From contig NZ_FMZH01000001.1 of the NCBI RefSeq assembly GCF_900101435.1, positions 434,001 through 498,000 on the forward strand: 64,000 nucleotides of DNA, written 5' to 3'. This DNA comes from Pedobacter soli. Its GTDB lineage: Bacteria > Bacteroidota > Bacteroidia > Sphingobacteriales > Sphingobacteriaceae. Numbering within the stretch: the first letter of the stretch is position 1; each line of letters starts with the position of its first letter. A program made the translations under genes and the position numbers. This document shows positions 35,357 through 44,669 of the stretch, piece after piece. Below the pieces are notes generated by a model. That model made no database searches. It worked only from the letters and a program-made list of their open reading frames with translations, and was not told where the DNA came from.

Positions 35357-36505
35357 TTATTTAACCAGACGAATGCCTGTGTATTGCCATCTTAAATGCG
35401 GGTGAAAAAAATTTCGGTACGTAATGCGCGAGTGATTTGGTGGTGTTGCGATTGATGCACCACGGAGTACTTTTTGGTTAACCATAAACTTACCATTGTA
35501 CTCGCCAATGGCTCCTGGCGCCTTACTAAAGCCCGGATAAGGTAAATACGCACTTTCGGTCCACTCCCATCTTTCGCCCCAGTTAAAGCTTCTGGCAGCT
35601 ATTTCCCACTCAAATTCAGTAGGCAGGCGCATTCCTTTCCAGCTTGCAAAAGCATAGGCTTCGTAGTAACTGATGTGACTAACAGGAGCATCAACATTTA
35701 CAGGCTGCAAACCTTTTAAAGTATAGTTAAACCACTTACCTTCTATCTGGTGCCAGTACATGGGGCTGGTAATGTGGTTATTTTTCACCCAATCCCATCC
35801 TTCTGCATGCCAGTAATTAAAATTACTATAACCTCCTGCTTCGATAAATTCCATAAAACCGCCATTGCTTACCAGTTGGCTGCAAATTTCATAAGCCTGA
35901 AGGTAAACCTGATGCCGGCTTAGTTCGTTATCAAAACAAAAGCCTTCTCCGGTATGCCCCACCTCATAAATTCCTGCCGCAATGCTTATAAAATCTGCCT
36001 GCGGTATTGCTTCATTTAAAACTTCTGTTTTATCGGCATACACCGGAAAAAGCGGATTGTTACCTAAAATGTACTTGATATCGGTAAGCAATAATTCCTG
36101 ATGTTGTTGCTCGTGGTTAAAACCGAGCCTGAGCAATTCCTTAACCGCCGAAGTTAAAGGCGAAGCTAAGAGCTTCACCATGGCCTCATCTATATAGGCC
36201 CGGTACTGGTAAATTTCATGTACGCCTGGCCGGCTTAAATTGCCCCTGTCAGTACGGATAACCCGGTTACCCACCGTTTCATAGTAGCTGTTAAAAACAT
36301 AATTATATTCGGTGTTATACACCTGATAATTAAGCGAAAATGGCATCAATATAAAGGTTTCAAAGAACCAGGTGGTATGGCCTAAATGCCACTTTGGTGG
36401 GCTTACATCTGCTACAGGTTGTACCACGTAATCTTCAGTTTGCAGCGGCTCACAAATTTTTTCGGTGTATTTCCTGATCTGTAAATATTCTTCTGTAAAT
36501 GCCAT
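35357..36505 (-). CDS. egtB: Ergothioneine-type sulfoxide synthase EgtB
   Basis: The 382-residue protein has the two-domain EgtB structure. The N-terminal DinB-like domain has WHLGHTTWFFE (H40, H43) and HEQQHQE (H131, H135), which gives the three-histidine iron site. The C-terminal FGE-sulfatase domain has YYEAYAFASWKGMRLPTEFEWEIAAR and NHSRITYRNFFHP. It joins hercynine to a thiol (cysteine or gamma-glutamylcysteine) with O2; without egtA or egtC nearby, direct use of cysteine is plausible. TAATG couples it to the upstream permease gene. Confidence 0.93.
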   Translation of the reverse strand: MAFTEEYLQIRKYTEKICEPLQTEDYVVQPVADVSPPKWHLGHTTWFFETFILMPFSLNYQVYNTEYNYVFNSYYETVGNRVIRTDRGNLSRPGVHEIYQYRAYIDEAMVKLLASPLTSAVKELLRLGFNHEQQHQELLLTDIKYILGNNPLFPVYADKTEVLNEAIPQADFISIAAGIYEVGHTGEGFCFDNELSRHQVYLQAYEICSQLVSNGGFMEFIEAGGYSNFNYWHAEGWDWVKNNHITSPMYWHQIEGKWFNYTLKGLQPVNVDAPVSHISYYEAYAFASWKGMRLPTEFEWEIAARSFNWGERWEWTESAYLPYPGFSKAPGAIGEYNGKFMVNQKVLRGASIATPPNHSRITYRNFFHPHLRWQYTGIRLVK

Positions 36506-38076
36506 TAGTTTTGATCTAAATATTTTTTAAGGTCGGTAATCGTATTAATATTCAGTGCTTTCGATTGTTTATCCCGCATCATTAAAGCATACGAATTATT
36601 AAAGCCAATGGGTTTAAGCCATCTAATGTTGAATTTCTTTTTAAATTCTCCGTATACATACTGATATGTTTTGTCTTTATCGTGTGCCATTGCTTTAGCA
36701 ATTTGCTGATCGGGCTGCAGGAGTACCAATAAACCTGTACCAGTGTATTCGGGATAAAGGTCGATCTGATCGTTCGTTAAAGCATCAAAACAGATTTTTG
36801 TTCCGCCAAGCCCGCTTTTGGTTGATACGTTGTAATCGGTATTGCCTTTGATTAGCATGCTGTACATTTCGGCTAGAATGTATTGTTCGCCAAAAATTTT
36901 AGATCCGATCCGAACTGTGCCCCGGTTTCCGTTTCGGGAGGCTTTGTACAGCCCATGGCTGATCAAAAAATCTTTAGCCACCCGCTCAGGCGATTGATGA
37001 AGGTAATCGGTACGGTAATTTAAATCAGTCATTACCGAATCGGTAATTTTGTTGGCCAGTAGGTTTAATGTAGCCTCCAGTTGTGGAAATTGCTGTAATG
37101 CTGACTCCCGCACAATGGGTGCAGCATAATAAGGTGGAAAAATGCCTTTATCATCTTTTAAAATGCGCAGGTCGAAAGCTTTCAGGCGTCCATCGGTTGA
37201 GTAGCCGCTAATTACATCGAGTTCTTTAGAAAAGGCAGCCTTGTACATCACCGCATCGCTGATTACAATGGTGTGGATTTTTAAACCATAGGCCGATTTC
37301 AAACCCAGATCTCCATCCTGCCGGCCCATAAATTCTGGTGTAAAACCGGCTGTAAGACTCGAGCCATAAGCCGAAGGCAAGATATAAAAGCCTCCGAGTA
37401 TCAAAATCAGCACAGGCAAAATGTAAACTGCCTTGCGTAGCCTTTTAAAATCCATTTTTTGAATAACAGACAGTAGCAGATCTAAAATAATTGCCAGTAA
37501 CGCTGCAGGGATAGCGCCTGCCAGAATCATATTGGTATTGTTTAATGATATACCACCAAAAATGAACTCACCAAGTCCGCCCGCCGCAATAAAAGAAGCC
37601 AGGGTGGCTACACCAACATTAATAACTGTTGCGGTACGGATACCCGCCAGGATAACCGGCATGGCTAAAGGTAGCTCTACCTTAAAAAGAATTTGACTGG
37701 CACTCATTCCCATGGCTTTAGCAGCTTCTTTTACATATTCATCAATCCCGGTAATTCCGGTATAGGTATTTCTGATAATGGGCAATAACGCATAAATGAG
37801 CAGCGCTACAATGGCCGGTTTAGCACCAATACCCAAAACAGGGATCATAAACCCCAACAAAGCAATACTTGGAATAGTTTGCAGTACACCGGCAATGCCC
37901 AATACCAGACCAGACAATTTTCTTTTCCGGGCAATTAATATCCCTAGGGGCAATCCTACAGCTATGGCAAGCAATAAGGAAATAAAAGTTAAACCAACAT
38001 GCTGTAAGGTTTGGGTAAACAGTTTGTCAGACTGCCCACTCATAAACTGCCATAAAGTTTGCTGTTGCTCACCCAT
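36505..38076 (-). CDS. egtU: EgtU-like ABC permease fused to a circularly permuted binding domain
   Basis: The 523-residue fusion begins with a BPD permease of the OpuB/EgtU type (about 1-235; EAA-like loop EYVKEAAKAMGMS). The OpuBC-type substrate-binding domain then occurs in swapped order: its usual second half comes first (EFMGRQDGDLGLKSAYGL at 248-265, YSTDGRLKAFDLRILKDDK, FPPYYAAPIV, to about 375) and its usual first half follows (VRIGSKIFGEQ at 388, LYPEYTGTGL at 440, FNNSYALM, TITDLKKYL at the end). In context with egtB/egtD and EgtV it is most likely an ergothioneine importer. The known alternative is a glycine-betaine/carnitine system. Confidence 0.85.
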   Translation of the reverse strand: MGEQQQTLWQFMSGQSDKLFTQTLQHVGLTFISLLLAIAVGLPLGILIARKRKLSGLVLGIAGVLQTIPSIALLGFMIPVLGIGAKPAIVALLIYALLPIIRNTYTGITGIDEYVKEAAKAMGMSASQILFKVELPLAMPVILAGIRTATVINVGVATLASFIAAGGLGEFIFGGISLNNTNMILAGAIPAALLAIILDLLLSVIQKMDFKRLRKAVYILPVLILILGGFYILPSAYGSSLTAGFTPEFMGRQDGDLGLKSAYGLKIHTIVISDAVMYKAAFSKELDVISGYSTDGRLKAFDLRILKDDKGIFPPYYAAPIVRESALQQFPQLEATLNLLANKITDSVMTDLNYRTDYLHQSPERVAKDFLISHGLYKASRNGNRGTVRIGSKIFGEQYILAEMYSMLIKGNTDYNVSTKSGLGGTKICFDALTNDQIDLYPEYTGTGLLVLLQPDQQIAKAMAHDKDKTYQYVYGEFKKKFNIRWLKPIGFNNSYALMMRDKQSKALNINTITDLKKYLDQN

Positions 38077-39037
38077 GTGCCTGCAGGTTTTGATATTGGT
38101 TAAATCCTTTAGTTAACTGATCAAAACTGAGTGCTTTTATCTTCCCGTGTTCATCTACCGCCAGCAGTCTATTCTTTCCTGTTGATCTTAATAACTCCAT
38201 TGCTTCCCAAACACTTACATCTGCCACCTCCGATTTTTCTTCAGCAGCAGCGGCATTGGGCAGGAAAGACCAGATATCGCTCAATTTGGTTATTTTAAAC
38301 TCGAGTGTTAATTGCTGACCGGCTAAAAATTTCCTTGCAAAATCGTTTACAGGCTGATACAGCAGTTCTTTTGGCGTGCCCAATTGTACCACCTTGCCTT
38401 TATCCATTAAACAAATGCGATCGGCCAGTTCAAAAGCCTCCTGAACATCATGGGTAACCATCACAATGGTTTTCCGTTTCAATTCGTCTAACGCTTTAAA
38501 TTCTTGCTGAATACTGGTGCGGGTTACATTATCTAGTGCCCCAAAAGGTTCATCCATTAACAGTACCGCCGGATCGGCAACTAAAGCCCTGGCCAAACCA
38601 ACACGTTGTTGTTGTCCTCCACTTAGCTGGTTAGGCAACATATTTAGTGTATTTGCTGGTAAATGTAGTTTTTCCATCAATCCGTGAACGCGCTCTTCAA
38701 TTTTAGCTTTGGGCCATTTTAACAATTTGGGTACTACAGCAATATTTTCGGCAATGGTATAATGCGGAAAAAGCCCGATATGTTGCATTACATAACCTAT
38801 TTTTTTGCGGAGTGCATCTCCATCCTGCCTGGCAATGGCTTCGCCTCCTATATAAATTTCGCCGGCATCGGGTGTGATTAAACGATTGATCATCTTTAAA
38901 GTAGTGGTTTTACCGCAGCCACTTGTTCCCAATAATACCAGGGTTTCGGCTTCGTTTACTTTAAACGAAACCTCGTTAACCGCATGGGTATGGTTAAACT
39001 TTTTACTTACCGCTTTTAGTTCGATCATAGCCCTCAA
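38069..39037 (-). CDS. egtV: EgtV-like ABC transporter ATPase
   Basis: The 322-residue ATPase has Walker A LGTSGCGKTTTLK (from about residue 36), the signature LSGGQQQRVGLARAL, Walker B LLMDEPFGALD and the switch VTHDVQEA. After the ATPase a partial CBS-like domain follows (VSVWEAMELLRSTG...LLAVDEHGKIKAL), as in OpuCA and EgtV. It overlaps the upstream flavoprotein by four bases and the downstream permease by eight, showing tight coupling. It energises uptake by the fused permease. M4 (MIELKAV) is an alternative start. Confidence 0.92.
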   Translation of the reverse strand: MRAMIELKAVSKKFNHTHAVNEVSFKVNEAETLVLLGTSGCGKTTTLKMINRLITPDAGEIYIGGEAIARQDGDALRKKIGYVMQHIGLFPHYTIAENIAVVPKLLKWPKAKIEERVHGLMEKLHLPANTLNMLPNQLSGGQQQRVGLARALVADPAVLLMDEPFGALDNVTRTSIQQEFKALDELKRKTIVMVTHDVQEAFELADRICLMDKGKVVQLGTPKELLYQPVNDFARKFLAGQQLTLEFKITKLSDIWSFLPNAAAAEEKSEVADVSVWEAMELLRSTGKNRLLAVDEHGKIKALSFDQLTKGFNQYQNLQAHG

Positions 39038-40413
39038 TCAATTTTCATGAACAGGTTATTTAGCGATTCAGCATAGGTAGGATGCGCAAATACACAATAC
39101 CTGATCCTATCGTAAGTGATGCCACCTTCCATTGCCAGCTGCAAAATCGACATGATTTCGCCGCCTTCACTGGCCAGCACCGCAGCCCCCAGTATCTTTT
39201 TGCTATCCACATCTACTACGGCTTTAATCAGCCCACGGGTATCGCCGGTTTCAATTCCACGGGCAACGTATTCCATGGGCAATACAGCTGTCTTATAATT
39301 TAACTTTTTCTCCTTAGCCTCCTTTTCTGAAAGGCCAATCCGCCCAAGTTGTGGATCGGTAAACATGCAATAAGGCACCGGCCTTTCTGCAATGGAGTAT
39401 TTAGTTCCTGCTATCAGGTTACGGTACACAATGGTATAATCGTTGTAAGCAATATGGGTAAAGGATGGGCCGCCTTTTACATCGCCAAGGGCATAAATGC
39501 CACTTACGTTTGTCTCCAGTTTTTCATTGACCAGAATATGCCCATGATCATCGATTTCTACGCCGCAATTTTCGAGGTCTATATCAGCGGTTTGCGGAAT
39601 CCGTCCTGCGGCAACGAGTAAATGGCTTCCGCTAACAACTTTTTTATTTTTTCCAGTGGTTATGGATACCTTGATTTGATTTTGATGTTGTACGACCTTA
39701 TTGATGCTTACATCGGTTAAAATCCCGATATCTTCAGCCTCTAAAATTCCGGTTAATGCTGCAGCGACATCACTATCTTCTTTAGCCAGGATACTGGCCG
39801 ACTTTTCGAGTATGGTTACTTTAGATCCAAACCGGCTGAACATTTGACCAAACTCCAGACCAATATAATTTCCACCAATAATAATCAGTTCTTCGGGCAA
39901 TTTATCCAGTTCTAAAATGGTGGTAGAGGTAAGATAATTTACGTCCTGCAGCCCTTCAATCTCCGGAAGCGCCGTTTTTGCACCAGTATTGATAAAAATC
40001 CAGTCAGCCGTTAAAGTATCTGTTCCGCCATCGGTGAGTGAAACCGTGATTTCTTTCTTACCACTAAACTTCGCCGTGCCGAAAATCAGTTTAAGGCCTT
40101 TGGTTTTACTGATGCCTTTTTCTGAAGAAGACCGGAAACTGTTGACAATATCATCTTTACGTTGGATTATCTTTTTGAAATCTACTTGGATTTTGCCGGT
40201 TTCAACACCGAGCGCCGGGGCATTTTTGGCCTGATACACTGCCCGTGCAGAGGCCACCATGGCTTTTGTTGGGGTACAACCGTCGTTAATACAGGTACCG
40301 CCTACATATCTTTTTTCAATCAGCGCCGTTTTCTTTCCTGCTTCAGCCAGTTTTTTAGCTAAAGGAACCCCTGCTTGCCCGGCGCCAATAATAATGGCAT
40401 CGTAATGTTGCAT
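39034..40413 (-). CDS. Flavoprotein disulfide reductase of the mercuric-reductase-like group
   Basis: A 459-residue class-I pyridine nucleotide-disulfide oxidoreductase. It has FAD motif GAGQAGVPLA, the redox disulfide C41-x4-C46 (GGTCINDGCTPTK), NAD(P)H motif GGNYIGLEFGQ and the C-terminal catalytic base H444 with E449 (AHPTYAES). It lacks the extra C-terminal cysteine pair of real MerA and no mer genes are near. As first gene of the ergothioneine operon, overlapping egtV by four bases, it might reduce an oxidised low-molecular thiol such as ergothioneine disulfide. That substrate is inference. Confidence 0.88.
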   Translation of the reverse strand: MQHYDAIIIGAGQAGVPLAKKLAEAGKKTALIEKRYVGGTCINDGCTPTKAMVASARAVYQAKNAPALGVETGKIQVDFKKIIQRKDDIVNSFRSSSEKGISKTKGLKLIFGTAKFSGKKEITVSLTDGGTDTLTADWIFINTGAKTALPEIEGLQDVNYLTSTTILELDKLPEELIIIGGNYIGLEFGQMFSRFGSKVTILEKSASILAKEDSDVAAALTGILEAEDIGILTDVSINKVVQHQNQIKVSITTGKNKKVVSGSHLLVAAGRIPQTADIDLENCGVEIDDHGHILVNEKLETNVSGIYALGDVKGGPSFTHIAYNDYTIVYRNLIAGTKYSIAERPVPYCMFTDPQLGRIGLSEKEAKEKKLNYKTAVLPMEYVARGIETGDTRGLIKAVVDVDSKKILGAAVLASEGGEIMSILQLAMEGGITYDRIRYCVFAHPTYAESLNNLFMKID

Positions 40414-40623
40414 TGTTTTGTTGCTTAAGGTAAAAAGGTTGTTTATAACCGCCTATTTGCTTTGATTAAATATAACCGAAATAAGCGATCAAAGTTTGCT
40501 CGTTTTAAATTAAATCTTCTTTAACAGCGGGTTAAGCAGATAAAATATTTCATCGAATAAAAAAGTTACAAACTATACCGGAAAATGAGCGTTAAATAAA
40601 CAGACATTAACAAAACTATCCTT

Positions 40624-40758
40624 ATGTATACTCAAGCTACAGAAAACACAGATCTTACCGTTCACGTTCAGGATGATGCATCCATTAATGATAAAAGAGA
40701 AACTTTATTAAAAACCTTGCTGGAAGGGTTGAATGCCGAAACCGACGATTTCAACTAA
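40624..40758 (+). CDS. Small open reading frame, 44 residues
   Basis: It lies in the 505-base gap between the flavoprotein gene and the M1 peptidase gene. ATG 40624 opens 44 codons to TAA 40758, acidic, with TVHVQDDASINDKRETLLKT and ending LNAETDDFN. It contains a likely helix (ETLLKTLLEGL). No Shine-Dalgarno or homolog is known to me. The codon content looks coding, but the length makes this uncertain. An imperfect hairpin (AAAGGG...CCCCTTT) follows at about 40795-40830; nothing else is seen in the gap. Confidence 0.4.
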   Translation: MYTQATENTDLTVHVQDDASINDKRETLLKTLLEGLNAETDDFN

Positions 40759-40918
40759 AATTGGTGACTATTTCCCGGAGCAGCTTAAAAAAAGAAAAGG
40801 GCGAAACAAATTAATGTTCACCCCTTTCCATCTAAATTAACGCTCTCGCGACAAAAGTAGAAATTCTGATTAAAAAACAATGTAACAAATAAGCAACATT
40901 TTACTTCGCTAAATCATT

Positions 40919-43480
40919 TTAGTTTACGATCTGCTGTGCCCTCCTCAGGTTATCGGTAGTTTGCAAAATCTTGTCTTTTAACTTGGCATTATAGTTAGGA
41001 TGCGATTTCAAAAAATCCTGTACAACCTGGTATGCTTCGTTACTGTTGTAGCTAGAAAATATTGCAGCCAACCACGATTGCGGAAAAAATATATCGCCGG
41101 TTTGCTGTATCTCCTCTAACAGCTCCAAACTTTGTTTCAGGTATTTTATGGAGGTCTGTTGCCTTAACGGATGATGCAGATAAGCCAGTGCAGTTGTCGT
41201 CCAGGCTTCTTTCTGGCGGTTCTTACGCATTTTTAAGCTTTCAGCAAACTGATCTCTTTCCGCAACATTTAACGAGAGTGCAGGCATCAGGTACATTAAC
41301 CTGTTTTTACGGTCGGCATTACTGGTGCGCGATAATTGGGTTTTTAAAATGTTATTGGCTGTATCTGTTTTAAGTGCCAGGGTTAGCGCCAGGCTACTAT
41401 AATCGTCTTCCTGCAGTTTAACTCCTTCAGGTGCCGATTGCTTAAACCAAATCTGATAAAGTCTTTCTCCTGCTTCGCCCCCAATGTAAACGTTCTGATA
41501 GGCATTAAATAAAATCTTTTTATGGTTTTGCTGCTCTTGCTGCTGCATCGCTGTCCAAATGGCGTTTTCAAGATCTTTATGCAGCTCCATCCGTGTTTCC
41601 GGTTTAAGAAAGGTCCAATAAATATTGGTCAGGTAGCCGGCAATTAACCTTAAGTTCATTTCATTTTTTTCGGTGGCCAAGCCTTTCATGTAGAAATTGA
41701 GCAATTGTTTAGGCTTAAAGCTGTTGCCAGCCAGCATGTTTTCGTACGCATTGATATAAGCCGATGCCCGCTCAAGCGGATTGCTTATGGCCAGATGCTC
41801 CATCATCACCATATCAATAGGAAAAAGGCCATAGCCTGCACCATCGGCATTAAACAATATATAGCTGGGTTTTTCTAAACCTTTGGCCTCGCTAATAACC
41901 GTACTGGCATTTACAGCATTTATGTTTAAAATTTTGCTGCTGTTGGCATATACCAGTTTTAGCGTAAAAGCCTGTGGCCATACGCGCGGCGCACCATTTT
42001 CACTTTTTTGTGTCAGTATTAAACTGCTTATTTTATCGCCATCGTACTTAATTTCGTAATTAAATATAGGTCTGCCGGGCTGGTTTACCCAAACTTTGTT
42101 CCAGCTGTACAGATCGCTTTTGGTGTATTTGCTTAAAATGACAATCAAATCGTTCCAGGTAGCGTTTTTATAGGCATAACGTTTAAGGTATTCGCGTATG
42201 CCCTGCTGAAATGCTGTTTTGCCCATTAATTGTTCCAGCTGACGCATCATAACCGGTGCTTTATGGTAAATGATATTGCCATACATCGAGCCTGCTTCCT
42301 GCAGGTTATCCAGCTGCTGACGGATGGGGTTAGCACCCAATGTACGGTCTACCCCGTAGGCTGCCGGGTAATGGTCTTGCAGAAACTTTAAATCGAAGGT
42401 GCTTTTGCCCATTAACTTTTCCGTAACCTTATCGGCCATAAAATTGGCAAACACCTCTTTCATCCAAACATCGTTAAACCATTTCATGGTAACCAAATCG
42501 CCAAACCACATGTGTGCCGTTTCGTGCGAGATGAGATTTGAACGCGAAATAAACTGATCTTTAGTAGCACCCTGATCTAAAAACAAGGCCGACGATTTGT
42601 ATTGCACCTCACCCGGATGCTCCATACCACCAAACTGAAAATCGGGAATGGCTGCAAAACCTATTTTTTGAAAAGGATATTTAATCGCCGTCCAGTCTTC
42701 TAAAAAGTCGAGTGCATCGCTATGCCCGATAAACACCGAATCGACACTGAGTTTAATTTTGGCAGAATCTGTTTCACGGTGCAAAAACTCCATGTTGCGG
42801 TTTTTTACTTTCCTGCTCAGATAGGTATATTTTCCGGCTGTAAATGAAAACAGGTAAGTTGGCAATTTATCAGAGTTATTAAAGTGATAGGTAATTGCGT
42901 TTCCGTTCAGCACCGAATCTTTTTTACTTGCATTAGCCATTACTTTCCAATCTGTTGGAACAGTTAACGAAAGTAAAAAGTTAGCTTTTAAGTCGGGTTG
43001 ATCGAAGCAGGGAAAAACAGTACGCGCATGATCAGGTACAAAAAGTGCATACAGAAAATCCTTATTCCGGTTTAACGATTCGTTACCGGCAATAAAATCA
43101 ATGGCAATACGGTTATTACCCGTTTTTAAATTAGCCGCCGAAATAACAATATGTTCGTTCTTAAAGTTAAGGGCTACAGCCTTTCCATTCACTTTAAGCC
43201 CTTTTAAATGACTGGCATCTTGCTTAAAGTCGATCTGCACCTCTCCTGCCTTATTCAATTTAAAATCAATATTTTCTGTCGACTGAATTGGAGTATTTAG
43301 TTCATCAGGAATACTAAAATGAACCTGGTATTGAATGTTGCTAATGGTTGCGCTTCTGTGCGTGGCCAGTGCCAGCGATACACCGGGTTGAACCGGAACA
43401 GTCTGGTTCTTTTGTTGTGCAAAAGCTGCCTGACTGAGTATTAAAAAAGTAAAAAAATATTTAGGGTTAATCTTCATCAT
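40919..43480 (-). CDS. M1-family zinc aminopeptidase, secreted
   Basis: An 853-residue protein with signal peptide (NPKYFFTFLILSQAAFAQ). The gluzincin site HETAH is followed after 18 residues by the third ligand glutamate (WMKEVFANF). The substrate motif is GGMEH rather than the textbook GAMEN, a variant seen in related Bacteroidota enzymes. A long helical C-terminal domain follows. It removes N-terminal residues from peptides in the periplasm. It begins four bases after the transporter gene, so it is probably the last gene of the 5-oxoproline operon, which is an unusual partner. Confidence 0.93.
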   Translation of the reverse strand: MMKINPKYFFTFLILSQAAFAQQKNQTVPVQPGVSLALATHRSATISNIQYQVHFSIPDELNTPIQSTENIDFKLNKAGEVQIDFKQDASHLKGLKVNGKAVALNFKNEHIVISAANLKTGNNRIAIDFIAGNESLNRNKDFLYALFVPDHARTVFPCFDQPDLKANFLLSLTVPTDWKVMANASKKDSVLNGNAITYHFNNSDKLPTYLFSFTAGKYTYLSRKVKNRNMEFLHRETDSAKIKLSVDSVFIGHSDALDFLEDWTAIKYPFQKIGFAAIPDFQFGGMEHPGEVQYKSSALFLDQGATKDQFISRSNLISHETAHMWFGDLVTMKWFNDVWMKEVFANFMADKVTEKLMGKSTFDLKFLQDHYPAAYGVDRTLGANPIRQQLDNLQEAGSMYGNIIYHKAPVMMRQLEQLMGKTAFQQGIREYLKRYAYKNATWNDLIVILSKYTKSDLYSWNKVWVNQPGRPIFNYEIKYDGDKISSLILTQKSENGAPRVWPQAFTLKLVYANSSKILNINAVNASTVISEAKGLEKPSYILFNADGAGYGLFPIDMVMMEHLAISNPLERASAYINAYENMLAGNSFKPKQLLNFYMKGLATEKNEMNLRLIAGYLTNIYWTFLKPETRMELHKDLENAIWTAMQQQEQQNHKKILFNAYQNVYIGGEAGERLYQIWFKQSAPEGVKLQEDDYSSLALTLALKTDTANNILKTQLSRTSNADRKNRLMYLMPALSLNVAERDQFAESLKMRKNRQKEAWTTTALAYLHHPLRQQTSIKYLKQSLELLEEIQQTGDIFFPQSWLAAIFSSYNSNEAYQVVQDFLKSHPNYNAKLKDKILQTTDNLRRAQQIVN

Positions 43481-43484
43481 GAAC

Positions 43485-44669
43485 TTATTCTCCGTTAATC
43501 ATTTGCAATATAGTGCCGTAGCTCATCCAAACCATGGTAAGCACCACGGCCCATCCGGTAAGGGTAAGCCATAGCGGTTGTTTATAGCCGGCAATAATCT
43601 TATTCCGGTAGGCAGCAACGAGCATTACACCCAGCGCTATAGGCAAAATAAAGCCATTTATAGCACCCACAGTTAGCAATACTTTTACCGGCTTACCAAT
43701 GAGGATAAAAATAACACAGCTAACGGTAATAAAGCCAATGATAATGGCGCGGTTAAATTTAAGAATCAAAGGGTGAAAACTTTTGATAAAAGAGATAGAG
43801 GTGTAAGCCGATCCCACAACTGATGAAATGCCCGCAGCCCATATCACCACACCAAATATCTTGTAACCGATTTCGCCACTGGCCAGTTTAAATACCGAGG
43901 CTGCCGGATTTCCTGCATCTAAAGTAAAACCTTTACTCACCACACCTAAAGCAGCTATAAACAGCAACAAGCGCATTACCGATGCCAGGCCTATTGCACT
44001 TAAAGCACCCTTATTTACAGCACCCAGATTGGCTATACCCGTTTGGCGGGCATCTAATAAACGGTGCGCACCCGAAAAGGTGATGTAACCGCCTACTGTG
44101 CCACCTACAATGGTTAAAACTGCGGTAAAACTAAACTGCGTAGGGTTAACCGACCTTAAAGCGGCTTCGGCCAGAGGCGGCGAACTGGTGTAGGCAATAA
44201 ACAGGGCCAGCAGGATTTTAATCAGTCCCATGCATTTGGCAAAAAGATCCATGGCTTTACCCGCTTCGCGATAAATAAAAATACCAATGGCCATTATGGC
44301 ACTAATTATAGCGCCCTGCCCCACACTTATACCAAATAGCACGTTTAAGCCCAAGCCGGCGCCCGCAATGTTACCGATATTAAAGGCTAAGCCTCCTAAA
44401 AAAACCAGAAAGGAGATAAAATACCCCAATCCCGGGAATACTTTGTTGGCAATATCTTGTGCAGGCTTATCAGCAACAGCGATAATGCGCCAGATATTGA
44501 GCTGGGCAATGGCATCGAGTACAATGGAAAGCAGGATTACAAAAGCAAAACTGGCGCCCAACTGTTGCGTAAAAACCGCCGTTTGTGTTAAAAATCCGGG
44601 GCCAATAGCCGACGATGCCATTAAAAAAGCTGCCCCCAGCAGCACACTCCAATTGTATTTATTTTTCAT
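43485..44669 (-). CDS. NRAMP-fold transporter lacking the usual metal ligands
   Basis: A 394-residue protein with about eleven helices of the NRAMP family (LeuT fold). In helix 1, where MntH/DMT1 have DPGN, this protein has SAIGPGFLTQ, so the metal-coordinating Asp and Asn are absent. The helix 6 region reads GGYITFSGAHR in place of the family MPH motif. It therefore probably does not carry Mn or Fe. It overlaps pxpA by eleven bases, so a role in 5-oxoproline or related uptake is plausible. Automatic annotation as a divalent metal transporter would be risky. Confidence 0.85.
   Translation of the reverse strand: MKNKYNWSVLLGAAFLMASSAIGPGFLTQTAVFTQQLGASFAFVILLSIVLDAIAQLNIWRIIAVADKPAQDIANKVFPGLGYFISFLVFLGGLAFNIGNIAGAGLGLNVLFGISVGQGAIISAIMAIGIFIYREAGKAMDLFAKCMGLIKILLALFIAYTSSPPLAEAALRSVNPTQFSFTAVLTIVGGTVGGYITFSGAHRLLDARQTGIANLGAVNKGALSAIGLASVMRLLLFIAALGVVSKGFTLDAGNPAASVFKLASGEIGYKIFGVVIWAAGISSVVGSAYTSISFIKSFHPLILKFNRAIIIGFITVSCVIFILIGKPVKVLLTVGAINGFILPIALGVMLVAAYRNKIIAGYKQPLWLTLTGWAVVLTMVWMSYGTILQMINGE

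Noticed and set aside
36505..39037. Glycine betaine/carnitine (OpuC) uptake as the first reading of the ABC system
   Set aside because: Not excluded by sequence, but the operon with egtB and egtD makes ergothioneine the better supported substrate.
39034..40413. True mercuric reductase
   Set aside because: The C-terminal vicinal cysteines and an N-terminal HMA domain are absent and no mer genes adjoin; a general disulfide reductase fits better.
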